From the NCBI GenBank assembly GCA_023132505.1, contig JAGLYE010000002.1, positions 1 through 21,577 on the forward strand: DNA of 21,577 nucleotides, in the 5' to 3' direction. Each line of letters opens with the position of its first letter. Positions within the stretch are counted from its first letter, which is position 1. The stretch is from Bacteroidales bacterium. Lineage in GTDB: Bacteria; Bacteroidota; Bacteroidia; Bacteroidales; B18-G4. This document shows, one piece after another, positions 1-9,849 of this stretch. Both the position numbers and the translations under genes were made by a program. Below the pieces are notes generated by a model, which had not been told where the DNA came from, searched no databases, and saw only the letters and a program-made list of their open reading frames with translations.

Positions 1-3000
1 TTCATCGAGATACCTGATCCCACCCCTGGTCATTTTCAGGATACGGGGGTCGTCCTTGTCGAGTATGCCCAATTGCGACATCTTTCCCATCCCACTGATA
101 ATATACTGTGTAATATACCTGTTGTCCTGCCCTCCTGCAAACCATGGCCATCCACCATTACCCAACTGATTTTGCTGCAACTTATTCAAGGCTGTCGAAA
201 GCTCGTTATCCATCTTGTTCAGATCAAAGAGCAGAGCAATCCTTTTCTTCCTTTCCGATTCATTTTTGGCTTGCATTACCCATGGGGTTTCTTCCAATAA
301 AGCATTTTTCAGGTCCTGGTTTTTTTCAAGGTTTGAAAGCAAGGCCTCCGGGCTTGTAGTCATCCAGCTTTCAAAAACTGTTTTGATCCCCGGATGCTTG
401 TTTACGATATGTGTTGCAAAGCCATTGGCGTAAACACGGTTGAATATCTGCTCCGAGCACTCATATGGATATTCCATCAGATAAGGCAGGGCCTGCACGG
501 CATACCATGCCGGGTTGGAAGTAAATTCCAGTGTATAACTGTAGTTGCTAAGTGTGTTGCTTTCTGATTGCCCTTTTGAAAATTTTTCAAAGACAAAGGT
601 CTTGCTTTCATTCCCATTAACAGGCAATGGAAGTGATTCAGTTACCAGCATCCTGTTCTTCAGCACAGGGATCACCATTTCTTCTCCATCGCTGAAATCT
701 CCTGCACTGGCTATGACACGGTACAATACCGGTCCGATATTTTCAGGAACCTTTAGTTCCCATGAAACAGAGCTACTGTTTCCTTTTTTAGCTGAGAAGC
801 TGACTTCAATTTCTTTATTTTCAAAGAGGTAGTCAAGCGGTTCCATGCTGATGGCATCAAAGAGCTCGAGGCTGGCCTCACCGCGGAGGTCCTTTTCTGA
901 CATATTTACAACCTTGGCACTGAACCAGATCTTATCACCCTCCCTGAAGAAGCGTGGTTGATTAGGGATGATCATCAGATCTTTTTGTGTGAGTAATTCT
1001 TTTGTTATGATACCTGATCTGAGGTCCTGAGTGTAGGCCATCCCCATCATTTTCCAGCGTGTTAGCGCTTCAGGCATTGTGAAGCTGATGATCACATCGC
1101 CATCGGCATTGGTCTTCAGGTCAGGGAAAAAGAATGCTGTTTCCTGCAGGTTCTTTCTCACGGGAACCTCATCAGGTGTTTTATCGCCCTGCGAAGTAGG
1201 AGGTGGCGTAGTTGCCTCGTCTTTATCAATTGTGACTATTTGCGTTTCCTCTACGGCTGATGCTTCAGCAAATTCACCATCCATAGCTTGCATTACCCCA
1301 CCGAAGCTTTTACCCCTTGTCAAAACATAATTAAAGCCCTGTGTGTAAATGTTTTTCCAATTCAGGAGGTCATAAGTCCTTAGCGGGGGATATTCATAAG
1401 GCTCGTATTCCTGGTATGTTATGCCGGAATTCTCAACGAAAGCATTTTGCGCATCCCAGTAATTATGGTAATAATTGAAGTTGAATATATTAAAATGCCA
1501 ATTATGTGGCTTGAAGGCATCCAGCGAAGCATCGTACATGCTTGCCAGCATTTCTGCTGCAAGCTTTTCCCCCTTGTGGGATCTGATCCGGATATTCCAT
1601 TGTTCTTCCTGGCCGGGGAGCAGCTTATCGCGAAAGCTTTCAAAGGTGATATCCAGCTTCTTATTACTGTAAGGCACATCAATATTGACGGCATATTCAT
1701 AGCTTTGGTTGTGGCTGACAAAAACAATATTAAGGCCCAACCCCCCACGGTCTTCTTCCCGGATGGGGATCTCGAGAAGCTTTTGTTCATCACTGAATTT
1801 GAGCCACTCATGCTTAAGCTGCCCGTGTTTGCCGCCTATTTCATAAAGGACCTTTACATTTTTATATGATGTTCCTATTAGAAAAGATGCCTTTTCTCCG
1901 GGTTCTCCACTTGATTTCAAAGGGACAAACCAGCTTGCAAGCTGAAGTGGAAGCTTTTCTGTATTAGGTGAAAACAGTGTAAAAAACCGGCATATACTTA
2001 CTGTTTCCCCGAAAACATCCTCGGCTTTCATTTCTACTTTATATACGCCGGTTTTCCAGTTGGAAAAATCATCGGGTTTCAGGCTTGACTCATTTTCTGT
2101 ATTTATGGTCTTCTTATAAACGGTTTCGAGTTCATTCCAGCCGGATCTGTCATTTTCATCTTTATAAACTTTGCCGGGGAACCACTCCATGAATTCTTCT
2201 TTAGCGAGAAGGAATACATCAGGCTCAGGCCATTTTCTATCGTGAAGGACCCTGTCGGGCGTTTGTAGCCGGGTTATTCTTACATCTACCTCTGCTGCTT
2301 CTTCCTCACCGTTCAGGTTAGTGGTTTTCAGGGTAAAACTTTCGACTTCTTCCCTGTTTACCTGATCCGTGAGTTCGAGATCAATAAGCAGTGATTTTTC
2401 TCCAACGGATACCATTTTCTGTCCTGAATGTGTTTCTCCGCTTATGTCGGCAATATCAACATAAACTGTATAATTAAAAACCGGGGAATATTTTATGGGT
2501 TGGCTGCGGTCGGGAATAGCGATAAAATCAACCTGAAAAGAACCATCCTGGTCTGTTTCTGTTTCCCCGAAAGCGATTTCTGCTTGTGGTGTTTGAGGAT
2601 AATAGCCTCTCCAGAAATATTGGAAAGGATAATATGTATTTCGTACAACCCTGTATTTTACTTGTGCATGGTCGATGGGATTTCCGGCGTATGCCATGGC
2701 TTTACCGGTCACCGTAAGCTTGCTGTCAAGTTTATAACTGCCTTTAACAGGATCGAATACAACTTCAAATTTTGGCCTTTTATATTCCTCAACAGCGACT
2801 ACCGCACTACCTGATTCATTTTGTATGCGCATATTCCCGGTCAGCATGCCAACCGGGGCCGTGAACGAACCATTGAAGGATCCAAATTCATTGGTTTGTA
2901 ATTGAAGCTCGGACACCTTCTGGTGATTGACATCAAAGAATTGCACCGTGCTGTGTTTACCCTTCATGATCTCATATTTCTCTCCGGTCTGCTCCAGCAG

Positions 3001-4878
3001 GATCCCTTTGAAATAAATGGTTTGTCCGGGACGATAAATGGAACGGTCGGTAAAGAAATGAGTTTTTTTAACCGGTCTTTCAAGATTATTATGTGGTCGT
3101 GAAATGTAAAAGAAGTTTGGAGAGGTAAAACGATCAATATCGGTCATAAAATCAAGGACCATCCTGTTAGAATGCCCTTCTACAGCCGGGATCATAAATA
3201 CCCCATTCTTATCGCTTGTATAGTTGCCTGCCTCAATAAGTTGATATTCCCTGGTATTGCTTTCATAATACTCCTTATATATCCTGACTTTTACATCAGG
3301 TATCGAGTTGCCGTTATATCTTTCAAGGATGTAAAACATCAGGTCTCCGTTTTCCTTTTCATTGCTGATATAACTGATATTTGTTACCCAGAAATTGTTG
3401 ATGCATATCACTCCTTCGCTTTTATCAAAAGCGGGATTATCAGAGATCAGTAAACCATAGTATCCTTCAGTAAGCGGAGGGATTGCGATTTCTGTCCTGT
3501 GTGTATGGTGGTCTGCCTCAGCTGGCAGATCAGCGGACCATTGCTTAACAGGCCTGATCTGCCTGTAGCTGTTTAGCTTATTGTCATTATTCCAGGTAAG
3601 ACGGTCTTTTCTGTCTTCGGCAGGATCCAGAGGCACGACCCGCAGGTAAATACCAGAAACATTTTTAAATGATAGGGATGAGAGAATGGCTTTTCCGGGA
3701 ATATTTGCATATTCGAGCTGGCCATCCAATGATTTTTCAAGAATATTTGTTAGCAAGACCTTACATAATGCTGCACCGTAGGAAGACGGGAACTCCTTGA
3801 GGGCATTTTTACAATATTCGACAGCAATGACCTTGTCACGTTTGTGTTCATCTGAGCTAAGGGGATCATATTTATTTCCCGTACGATTATAAAATTTGGC
3901 AATATTGTAATATACCTCAGTTACGGCTTCAGCACCCATGTATTTTGATTCCATCTGTTCGAGAGTATGTAACAGCAGTTTATCTTTTTCATCAAAGATG
4001 GCATGTTCATACACAAAATCCAGGCGGCTGAGGTCCAGGTCAACAAGGGCTTCCGGATTTTTGTCGTTCAGGTGAAAAGCGATCAGATCCTGATATAATT
4101 TCAGTGCCTGGAATTTCATGGAGAATGTTTCCTTTGCTTCCAATTTGAGCTTAATAAACGCATCGGCAATGTCGAGCATTTGCAAATCGTCGATCTCAAA
4201 CCTTATGGCAGGCCGGCTGCTCATGAATTCATCATTGCGAAAGAAATCAAGAGCCTGCTGAGCCAGCAGGTCATACAGAGCAGGCCTGAAAATGTCAAGG
4301 GAATCACCTTCAGAGATAATGTCGGTATAATCTGATGCCGGTGTTTTTTGAAGTAGGCCTGGGCTTTCAAGAGATTTTTTTAATTCTTCAAAGATCTTTT
4401 CAGCAAACAGCTTCTGATCCCAGGTGGCCATATCTGTGAGCTCATACTCCACAATATTGGTACGTTGAAGGATCATGTGTCGGTTTGCATAATAATATCC
4501 CATATAAAGATCGGCAAGCAAGGAATGCAGGATCTGGGTGGAAGGAGCTGTGAAAAAAGGAAGCTCCTTTTGGATATTTGCAATCCCTTTTTGATAATAT
4601 GCCTCTTCGAAGCGTGAACTCAAACGGATGCCATACTCAAGGGCTTTGATCATTTGAGGCTCACTTCTGTCTTTCTTTGCTTGCTCATAGATCTTATTGA
4701 CAATACCGATGGCTGACCTGGGCTTAGCCTTTTTTTCATACCCATATACCTGCTGCCATAGTTTATCATAATCATATTGAGGTACCGCACCTTCAGCAAC
4801 AGCAGTTTGTATTGAAACCCCGCCAAGTACGATTACAAGTCCCAACAGGAATAGTATGTTCATGTATTTCGCTTTCAT
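1..4878 (-). CDS. Alpha-2-macroglobulin family protein, exported, 3' end outside window
   Basis: Read by translating the minus strand from ATG at 4878; 1626 codons lie in the window with no stop, so the C-terminus is missing. The start gives a signal peptide (MKAKYMNILFLLGLVIVLGG, cleavage probably after TAVA, near residue 28) with no lipobox cysteine. Residues ~30-400 look helical, perhaps TPR-like. A macroglobulin MG2 segment follows (FTDRSIYRPGQT from residue 609). The A2M core domain is near residues 1240-1280 (ETAFFFPDL, then MPEALTRWKM). The thioester-type motif CSEQ is at residues 1474-1477 (bases 448-459), inside YPYECSEQ. Start, MG2 and CSEQ share one frame, so no frameshift is seen between them. 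In this family the Cys-Gln thioester covalently traps attacking proteases; a periplasmic or surface protease-trap role is inferred. An inner ATG at 4863 would also keep the signal peptide. A short Pro/Thr-rich linker precedes the A2M core. No pbpC partner is visible. Confidence 0.9.
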   Translation of the reverse strand, partial: MKAKYMNILFLLGLVIVLGGVSIQTAVAEGAVPQYDYDKLWQQVYGYEKKAKPRSAIGIVNKIYEQAKKDRSEPQMIKALEYGIRLSSRFEEAYYQKGIANIQKELPFFTAPSTQILHSLLADLYMGYYYANRHMILQRTNIVEYELTDMATWDQKLFAEKIFEELKKSLESPGLLQKTPASDYTDIISEGDSLDIFRPALYDLLAQQALDFFRNDEFMSSRPAIRFEIDDLQMLDIADAFIKLKLEAKETFSMKFQALKLYQDLIAFHLNDKNPEALVDLDLSRLDFVYEHAIFDEKDKLLLHTLEQMESKYMGAEAVTEVYYNIAKFYNRTGNKYDPLSSDEHKRDKVIAVEYCKNALKEFPSSYGAALCKVLLTNILEKSLDGQLEYANIPGKAILSSLSFKNVSGIYLRVVPLDPAEDRKDRLTWNNDNKLNSYRQIRPVKQWSADLPAEADHHTHRTEIAIPPLTEGYYGLLISDNPAFDKSEGVICINNFWVTNISYISNEKENGDLMFYILERYNGNSIPDVKVRIYKEYYESNTREYQLIEAGNYTSDKNGVFMIPAVEGHSNRMVLDFMTDIDRFTSPNFFYISRPHNNLERPVKKTHFFTDRSIYRPGQTIYFKGILLEQTGEKYEIMKGKHSTVQFFDVNHQKVSELQLQTNEFGSFNGSFTAPVGMLTGNMRIQNESGSAVVAVEEYKRPKFEVVFDPVKGSYKLDSKLTVTGKAMAYAGNPIDHAQVKYRVVRNTYYPFQYFWRGYYPQTPQAEIAFGETETDQDGSFQVDFIAIPDRSQPIKYSPVFNYTVYVDIADISGETHSGQKMVSVGEKSLLIDLELTDQVNREEVESFTLKTTNLNGEEEAAEVDVRITRLQTPDRVLHDRKWPEPDVFLLAKEEFMEWFPGKVYKDENDRSGWNELETVYKKTINTENESSLKPDDFSNWKTGVYKVEMKAEDVFGETVSICRFFTLFSPNTEKLPLQLASWFVPLKSSGEPGEKASFLIGTSYKNVKVLYEIGGKHGQLKHEWLKFSDEQKLLEIPIREEDRGGLGLNIVFVSHNQSYEYAVNIDVPYSNKKLDITFESFRDKLLPGQEEQWNIRIRSHKGEKLAAEMLASMYDASLDAFKPHNWHFNIFNFNYYHNYWDAQNAFVENSGITYQEYEPYEYPPLRTYDLLNWKNIYTQGFNYVLTRGKSFGGVMQAMDGEFAEASAVEETQIVTIDKDEATTPPPTSQGDKTPDEVPVRKNLQETAFFFPDLKTNADGDVIISFTMPEALTRWKMMGMAYTQDLRSGIITKELLTQKDLMIIPNQPRFFREGDKIWFSAKVVNMSEKDLRGEASLELFDAISMEPLDYLFENKEIEVSFSAKKGNSSSVSWELKVPENIGPVLYRVIASAGDFSDGEEMVIPVLKNRMLVTESLPLPVNGNESKTFVFEKFSKGQSESNTLSNYSYTLEFTSNPAWYAVQALPYLMEYPYECSEQIFNRVYANGFATHIVNKHPGIKTVFESWMTTSPEALLSNLEKNQDLKNALLEETPWVMQAKNESERKKRIALLFDLNKMDNELSTALNKLQQNQLGNGGWPWFAGGQDNRYITQYIISGMGKMSQLGILDKDDPRILKMTRGGIRYLDE

Positions 4879-4939
4879 AATGATCATATTAGGTTAATGC
4901 TTTTTATATCAGATGCCGAAAAGGGACATATTCCATAAA

Positions 4940-4947
4940 CAAATTTA
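4940..4947 (-). promoter_or_regulatory. Candidate -7 promoter element for the alpha-2-macroglobulin gene
   Basis: On the minus strand this reads TAAATTTG, matching the Bacteroidota -7 consensus TAnnTTTG. It lies about 62 bases upstream of the gene's ATG, in the 161-base gap after the DUF3108 gene. No good TTTG -33 element is seen at 19-21 bases, so the call rests on the -7 box and position alone. Confidence 0.35.
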
Positions 4948-5039
4948 ACAATAAGGATGCATATGTGTTCAGCCTTTATTTCAAACGAATCGTAAAGCTT
5001 ATTTATGTGTTGCAGAAAAAGCAGTTAGCGGGGCCAGCA

Positions 5040-5843
5040 TCAATCAAGTTTGGCCTCCATCGGATATTTTAATCCCCGGATTTTTACCAGTTCTATTTTG
5101 ACAGAGCCAACAATAACCGTTGATTTGCCAAGAATAGGTGCTTTGTTTTTATCGTCAGTGACCCAAAGCGTCATGGGATAGGGTTCCTGAAAGATTTCTC
5201 CCTGGGCAACCATTGGCTTAAACTTCAGGCAACGAAATTTCCCCAGCTTTGTCTCAACGATCTCTTTGCCCAGATAGATGATCTTACTCACATAAGCTGA
5301 ATCATCCAAATAAAAGTCAAGCAAGTATTCTTGCCCGGATTCAATATCGGTGAAATCAATGGTTCGCATATAATAAAATGCTGAAACAATATCTTTTATA
5401 TTTGGTGGGATGGGTTTTTCGGCCCGCCGGCTTTTGGCAATATGGTTTTCTTGGTCAAAATCAACCTCATCCTCATAAATGAAGGATCCTTCATGGGTAC
5501 GGCGTATGAAATGATAGGGTACAATAGTTTCCTCGTCGGCAAAGGACTCAAAGCGGTCATTTACTTTAAAGAACCAATTAAAAAATCCTACCGATTTCCC
5601 GATAACTTCAAAATGAAAAGTATTTCTGCCATTGAATTGCCTGACATCGTCCTTGATGCTGATAATGCCGTTGCCGGCTGAGATGCCGGAGGTAAACCAG
5701 GAGTCGTAGTAAACACGGTATTTACCGGTTTCACCCCTCTGGAAGGGTATTTCATCAACATAGGGTATGGTGTCCTGTGCCATCAGCCCTGTCGGAACCA
5801 GCATAAGTAAGAAACATATATAAGCAATTGCTTTTTTCATCAT
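5040..5843 (-). CDS. DUF3108 domain-containing exported protein
   Basis: The 267-residue product starts with a signal peptide (MMKKAIAYICFLLMLVPTGL, cleavage probably after LMAQ, near residue 23). The rest resembles the DUF3108 family: an opening 'GETGKYRVYYDSWFTSGISA' segment, then a beta-rich body with 'YHFIRRTHEGSFIYEDEVDF', then 'LGKFRCLKFKP' and 'MTLWVTDDKNKAPI' near the C-terminus. DUF3108 proteins are periplasmic or outer-membrane associated; no biochemical function is firmly established, and I infer none. The gene follows leuS by 65 bases and precedes the alpha-2-macroglobulin gene by 161 bases on the same strand. It may be read through from leuS; I see no exact TAnnTTTG box in the 65-base gap. 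MMKK offers two adjacent starts, and either keeps the signal peptide intact. Confidence 0.85.
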   Translation of the reverse strand: MMKKAIAYICFLLMLVPTGLMAQDTIPYVDEIPFQRGETGKYRVYYDSWFTSGISAGNGIISIKDDVRQFNGRNTFHFEVIGKSVGFFNWFFKVNDRFESFADEETIVPYHFIRRTHEGSFIYEDEVDFDQENHIAKSRRAEKPIPPNIKDIVSAFYYMRTIDFTDIESGQEYLLDFYLDDSAYVSKIIYLGKEIVETKLGKFRCLKFKPMVAQGEIFQEPYPMTLWVTDDKNKAPILGKSTVIVGSVKIELVKIRGLKYPMEAKLD

Positions 5844-5908
5844 CTTATCTGTTTAGTACCGGTATTTCAAAAAAACATTCACAAAAACGTTATCCATGTT
5901 AAAAAAAT

Positions 5909-8692
5909 TTAAACCACAACATTGATGATCCGTTTCGGGACCACGATAATTTTCTTTGGCGGCTTGCCTTCCAGCCATCTTTGTGCTTCTTCAGCCTCCA
6001 GAACAGCTTTTTCGATATCTTCCTTGCTCATATCGAGTGGGAACTCCAATTTGAACCTTAATTTCCCGTTAAAAGAAACCGGGTAGAGATAAGTATCTTC
6101 AATCATGTAGTTCTCATTCCATTCGGGGTATTCTTCACAGCTCAGGCTTTGATCATATCCGAGCTTCAGCCAGAGTTCTTCTGCGATATGCGGGGCATAA
6201 GGAGAAATGAGCACAGCCAGGGGTTCAAGAATCCCTCTTTTCCTGCATTTAAGATCTGCAAGTTCATTTACACATATCATAAAAGTACTCACTGCGGTAT
6301 TAAAGGAAAACCTTTCGATATCCTCTCTCACCTTTTTGATGGTACGGTGCAGGATTTTAAGCTCAGCTGCGTTTGGTCCTTCGTCGCTTACAGTAAAATT
6401 TTCATCCTGATCATGATACAGGCGCCAAAGTTTCCTGATAAAACGGAAAACGCCTTCAATCCCCTTGGTATCCCAGGGTTTATGGTGCTCAAGGGGACCC
6501 AGGAACATTTCGTAAAGCCGCAATGTGTCGGCCCCGTATTTTACTATCAGCTCATCGGGGTTTTGGACATTGTGCTTGGATTTCGACATCTTCTCGATCT
6601 CCCAGCCGCAGACATATTTTCCGTCTTCGAGAATGAATTCGGCATCATTGAATTCTGAACGCCAGTTTTTAAAGGCTTCAAGGTCCAGAATGTCATTATC
6701 AACCATGCTGATATCAACATGGATAGGATAGGTTTCATATTCCTCAATGAGGTTCTTTGAAACAAAAGTGTTGCTTCCCTTCAGCCTGTAAACAAAGCTT
6801 GATCTCCCCTGTATCTTGCCCTGGTTTATAAGTTTCTTAAAAGGTTCAGCCTTGCAGGCAAGACCAATATCAAAGAGAAACATGGACCAGAATCGTGCAT
6901 AGATCAGGTGTCCGCTGGCATGTTCATCTCCACCGATATACAGGTCGACATCCTGCCAGTATTCATTGGCCTCTTTCGAAAAATATTCTTTGTCGTTTTC
7001 AGGGTCCATGTAGCGGTAATAGTAGCCGCTTGAGCCGGCAAACCCGGGCATTGTATTTGTTTCGAGTGGATAGCCGTCCTTGTTGACCCAGTTTTTGGCA
7101 CGTGCCAGGGGCGGTTCGCCTGTCTCCGTGGGCAGGTATTTATCAACTTCGGGAAGCTTGAGCGGAAGCTCAGCCTCGTCGAGTGCATATGGCATACCAT
7201 CTTTATAATATATCGGGAATGGCTCCCCCCAGTAGCGCTGGCGGCTGAATATTGCATCGCGGAGACGGTAATTTATCATTCCATAGCCAACACCATCTTT
7301 CTTCAGCTTATCAATAACAGCTTTTATTCCGTTTTTTACCTCCATGCCTGTGATAAATCCTGAGTTGATCATTACTCCATCCTTGGCATCATATGAATCT
7401 TCCCAGTCTTTAGGATCACTGGCTTCCTCACCGACTTGATTTACAACCTGAATGATTGGGATATCAAAATGTTTTGCAAAAGCAAAGTCCCTGCTGTCAT
7501 GGGCGGGTACGGCCATGATGGCACCGGTTCCGTACCCCATCAACACATAATCGGCCACCCATATCGGGATCTTTTCACCATTCAGGGGATTGAGCCCGTA
7601 AGCCCCTGTGAACACCCCGGAGATTTTTTTAACTTCAGAGGAGCGTTCCCTTTCGGAGCGGTTTTTGGCCATTTTTACATATTCCATTACCTCATCACGC
7701 CTTTCCCCGGCTGTGATCTCTTCCACCCATTCGTGTTCGGGTGCAAGAACCATGAAGGTGGCACCCCAAAGTGTATCGGGGCGGGTGGTGAAAACATTCA
7801 GCACTTTATCATGTCCTTCAATATTGAAATTTACTGAAGCACCTTCTGACCGGCCGATCCAGTTTTTCTGTATTTCGATCAGTGATTCGGTCCATTCTAT
7901 TTTTTCCAGGCCATTGAGCAGTCGCAGGGCATAAGCAGTGATGCGCAATGACCATTGTTTCATCAGTTTTCTTTCTGCCGGGTGGCCTCCTCTTTCCGAT
8001 AAGCCATCCTTGACCTCATCATTAGCGAGTACAGTACCCAGTTCCGGGCACCAGTTCACCCAGGTATTGGCAAGGTATGCCAGCCTGTAATACATCAGCA
8101 CTTCCTGCTGCTGCTTTTCATTCATGGTGTTCCACTGCTCTGCCGTAACCTCTTCACAAGCAGTGCATGCTGCATCAATGCCTGCATTGCCATCGCGTTT
8201 CAGGATAGCAATGAGTTCTTCTATAGGTTCTGCTTTTGCAGTTTTATTATTATACCAATGCCCGAAAAACTGGATGAATGTCCATTGTGTCCATTTATAA
8301 TAATGAGGATCGCAGGTTCTTACTTCGCGGTTCCAGTCATAAGAAAAGCCTATCCTGTCAAGTTGTTCTCTGTATCGGTCAATATTTTTGTAGGTAGTTA
8401 ACTGTGGGTGCGTTCCTGTTTGAATGGCATATTGTTCAGCAGGGAGCCCGTATGCGTCATACCCCATGGGATGCAGCACATTGTAGCCCCTGTGGCGCAT
8501 ATATCTTGCGTAAATATCGGATGCAATATATCCAAGCGGATGGCCAACATGCAGGCCTGCCCCGGAAGGATATGGAAACATGTCGAGGACGTAATATTTG
8601 GGCTTTGAGGATTGATTTGAAGCAGCAAATGTATTATGCTCCTGCCAGTAATCCTGCCATTTTTTTTCAACTTCTTTAAAATTATACTCCAT
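5909..8692 (-). CDS. leuS: Leucyl-tRNA synthetase
   Basis: This class I aminoacyl-tRNA synthetase charges tRNA-Leu with leucine in the cytoplasm. The protein has 927 residues, in the usual size range. The HIGH signature is HVGH at residues 48-51, within [16 protein letters not shown]. The KMSKS loop is intact at residues 701-705 (bases 6578-6592). The CP1 editing domain carries TTRPDTLWG (302-310) and [17 protein letters not shown] (386-402), the family's hallmarks for hydrolysing mischarged tRNA. An insertion between the catalytic core and KMSKS (about 640-695) resembles the leucine-specific insert. The C-terminal anticodon-binding region runs from about residue 760 (for example [13 protein letters not shown]). 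The start [16 protein letters not shown] is the normal family N-terminus. It is divergent from ftsX across a 213-base gap, and the DUF3108 gene follows 65 bases downstream. Confidence 0.98.
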   Translation of the reverse strand: MEYNFKEVEKKWQDYWQEHNTFAASNQSSKPKYYVLDMFPYPSGAGLHVGHPLGYIASDIYARYMRHRGYNVLHPMGYDAYGLPAEQYAIQTGTHPQLTTYKNIDRYREQLDRIGFSYDWNREVRTCDPHYYKWTQWTFIQFFGHWYNNKTAKAEPIEELIAILKRDGNAGIDAACTACEEVTAEQWNTMNEKQQQEVLMYYRLAYLANTWVNWCPELGTVLANDEVKDGLSERGGHPAERKLMKQWSLRITAYALRLLNGLEKIEWTESLIEIQKNWIGRSEGASVNFNIEGHDKVLNVFTTRPDTLWGATFMVLAPEHEWVEEITAGERRDEVMEYVKMAKNRSERERSSEVKKISGVFTGAYGLNPLNGEKIPIWVADYVLMGYGTGAIMAVPAHDSRDFAFAKHFDIPIIQVVNQVGEEASDPKDWEDSYDAKDGVMINSGFITGMEVKNGIKAVIDKLKKDGVGYGMINYRLRDAIFSRQRYWGEPFPIYYKDGMPYALDEAELPLKLPEVDKYLPTETGEPPLARAKNWVNKDGYPLETNTMPGFAGSSGYYYRYMDPENDKEYFSKEANEYWQDVDLYIGGDEHASGHLIYARFWSMFLFDIGLACKAEPFKKLINQGKIQGRSSFVYRLKGSNTFVSKNLIEEYETYPIHVDISMVDNDILDLEAFKNWRSEFNDAEFILEDGKYVCGWEIEKMSKSKHNVQNPDELIVKYGADTLRLYEMFLGPLEHHKPWDTKGIEGVFRFIRKLWRLYHDQDENFTVSDEGPNAAELKILHRTIKKVREDIERFSFNTAVSTFMICVNELADLKCRKRGILEPLAVLISPYAPHIAEELWLKLGYDQSLSCEEYPEWNENYMIEDTYLYPVSFNGKLRFKLEFPLDMSKEDIEKAVLEAEEAQRWLEGKPPKKIIVVPKRIINVVV

Positions 8693-8856
8693 CAGTAATA
8701 GCTCCTAATAAAATCTATGCTTGTTCCAATCAGCCACTCGAATATGATACCGGCTACAGCATGCGAAATTAGAAAAAAGATGCTTATAAGGCGGGCTTAC
8801 AATAAATAATCACTATCAGCTTTATAATGTTAAGCTAATAATTACCCTAAAAAACA

Positions 8857-8864
8857 TAACTTTG
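8857..8864 (+). promoter_or_regulatory. Candidate -7 promoter element for the ftsX cluster
   Basis: TAACTTTG matches the Bacteroidota -7 consensus TAnnTTTG. It lies 41 bases before the ATG of ftsX, in the divergent gap 8693-8905. No clear -33 TTTG is seen at the expected spacing. The remaining part of this gap is AT-rich and holds no gene that I can see. Confidence 0.45.
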
Positions 8865-8905
8865 CAATAGGTCAAACCCTAGTATTGATTATAATAAATA
8901 CCGCA

Positions 8906-9784
8906 ATGAGCAAAAGAGATGAACGGTACCAGCGGCGAAAGTTGCAGTCTTCCAGGGCCACCGCCCTGATCAGCATTACCCTTGTCCTGTTAATGGTGGG
9001 TTTCCTTGGTCTGATCGTTTTGCATGCTCAGAAATTATCGGAGTATGTCAGGGAAAACATTGGGTTTTCGATTATAATGAAAGAAAATGTAAGGGAAGCC
9101 GGTATTGTTCAATTGCAAAAAACCATGGATGCTTCCAGGTTTGTTAAATCCACAGAATATATCACTCCTGAACAGGCAGCAGAAGAATTACAGGAGGAAC
9201 TTGGGGAGGATTTTATCAGCTTTCTGGGCTATAACCCCCTGCTTCCTTCCATTGAACTTAAGCTGAAAGCTGAATATACCAACATCGACAGTCTGGAGAT
9301 GATTGAAAATGAATTGCTGGCAAATACTAATGTGAAGGAAATTTATTATCAGAAGGACCTTGTGCATCTTATCAACAAAAATATACGCAGGATAAGCCTG
9401 GTCGTTCTTGGCTTTAGTGTATTATTGCTTGTTATTGCCATAGCACTGATCAACAATACCATTCGTTTGTCAGTTTATTCAAAACGTTTTTTGATTAAAA
9501 CAATGCAACTTGTGGGGGCTACAGGAGGATTTATTCGCAGGCCATTTTTGTGGTATGGAGTAATGCAGGGTTTATATGCGGCCTTTATTGCCATTATTTT
9601 TCTCGGACTGCTCCTATATTTTTCACGAGAAGAATTGCCGGAACTGGTAAACCTGCAGGATCTGGGGCTCATACTTAGCCTTTTTGGCCTGGTGTTACTG
9701 ACAGGGATAGTATTAACATATCTTTCCACCTGGTTTGCAGTGAAGAAATACCTGCGTGCCAAGGTAGATAGGCTGTATTATTAA
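8906..9784 (+). CDS. ftsX: Cell division protein FtsX
   Basis: FtsX is the membrane half of the FtsEX ABC-type complex that activates peptidoglycan hydrolases at the division site. The 292-residue product has the family layout: cytoplasmic basic N-terminus, TM1 at about 20-40, an extracytoplasmic domain at about 42-160, then TM2 (~163-183), TM3 (~218-238) and TM4 (~255-277). The segment NNTIRLSVYSKRFLIKTMQL after TM2 is a typical FtsX signature. The ATG at 8906 gives MSKRDERYQ; an in-frame TTG at 8885 would add seven residues but lies closer to the likely transcription start, so ATG is preferred. The ATPase partner FtsE is not in this window and must be encoded elsewhere. The gene begins the plus-strand run ftsX, DUF3098, uppP, truB. 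Confidence 0.93.
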   Translation: MSKRDERYQRRKLQSSRATALISITLVLLMVGFLGLIVLHAQKLSEYVRENIGFSIIMKENVREAGIVQLQKTMDASRFVKSTEYITPEQAAEELQEELGEDFISFLGYNPLLPSIELKLKAEYTNIDSLEMIENELLANTNVKEIYYQKDLVHLINKNIRRISLVVLGFSVLLLVIAIALINNTIRLSVYSKRFLIKTMQLVGATGGFIRRPFLWYGVMQGLYAAFIAIIFLGLLLYFSREELPELVNLQDLGLILSLFGLVLLTGIVLTYLSTWFAVKKYLRAKVDRLYY

Positions 9785-9822
9785 AATTTGTTAATCCGCA
9801 GGCAAAAGAAGCTTTTTTAACT

Positions 9823-9830
9823 TACTTTTG
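9823..9830 (+). promoter_or_regulatory. Candidate -7 promoter element upstream of the DUF3098 gene
   Basis: TACTTTTG matches TAnnTTTG and lies 19 bases before the ATG at 9850, within the 65-base gap after ftsX. It would give a short leader. No -33 TTTG at 19-21 bases is evident; a TTTG at 9787-9790 is too far away. It may be an internal promoter for DUF3098-uppP-truB. Confidence 0.4.
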
Positions 9831-9849
9831 AGAAATAACTTTACATCAT

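Noticed and set aside
1419..1811. Minus-strand 130-residue open frame
   Set aside because: It is another frame inside the alpha-2-macroglobulin gene, with low-complexity Ser/Ile-rich sequence and no family features.
73..3453. Many plus-strand open frames of 60-140 residues across the left 3.5 kb
   Set aside because: They lie antisense to the continuous minus-strand alpha-2-macroglobulin frame, have no recognisable domains and look like shadows of it.
4879..5039. Terminator hairpin after the DUF3108 gene
   Set aside because: The GC-rich stretch near 5024-5038 does not fold into a convincing stem with a U-tract.
6149..8679. Several plus-strand frames opposite leuS, up to 169 residues
   Set aside because: They are antisense to a highly conserved synthetase frame with intact motifs; no promoter or family support.
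8764..8771. Possible leuS promoter, TAATTTCG on the minus strand
   Set aside because: One mismatch to TAnnTTTG and no -33 element at a suitable distance; not strong enough to list.
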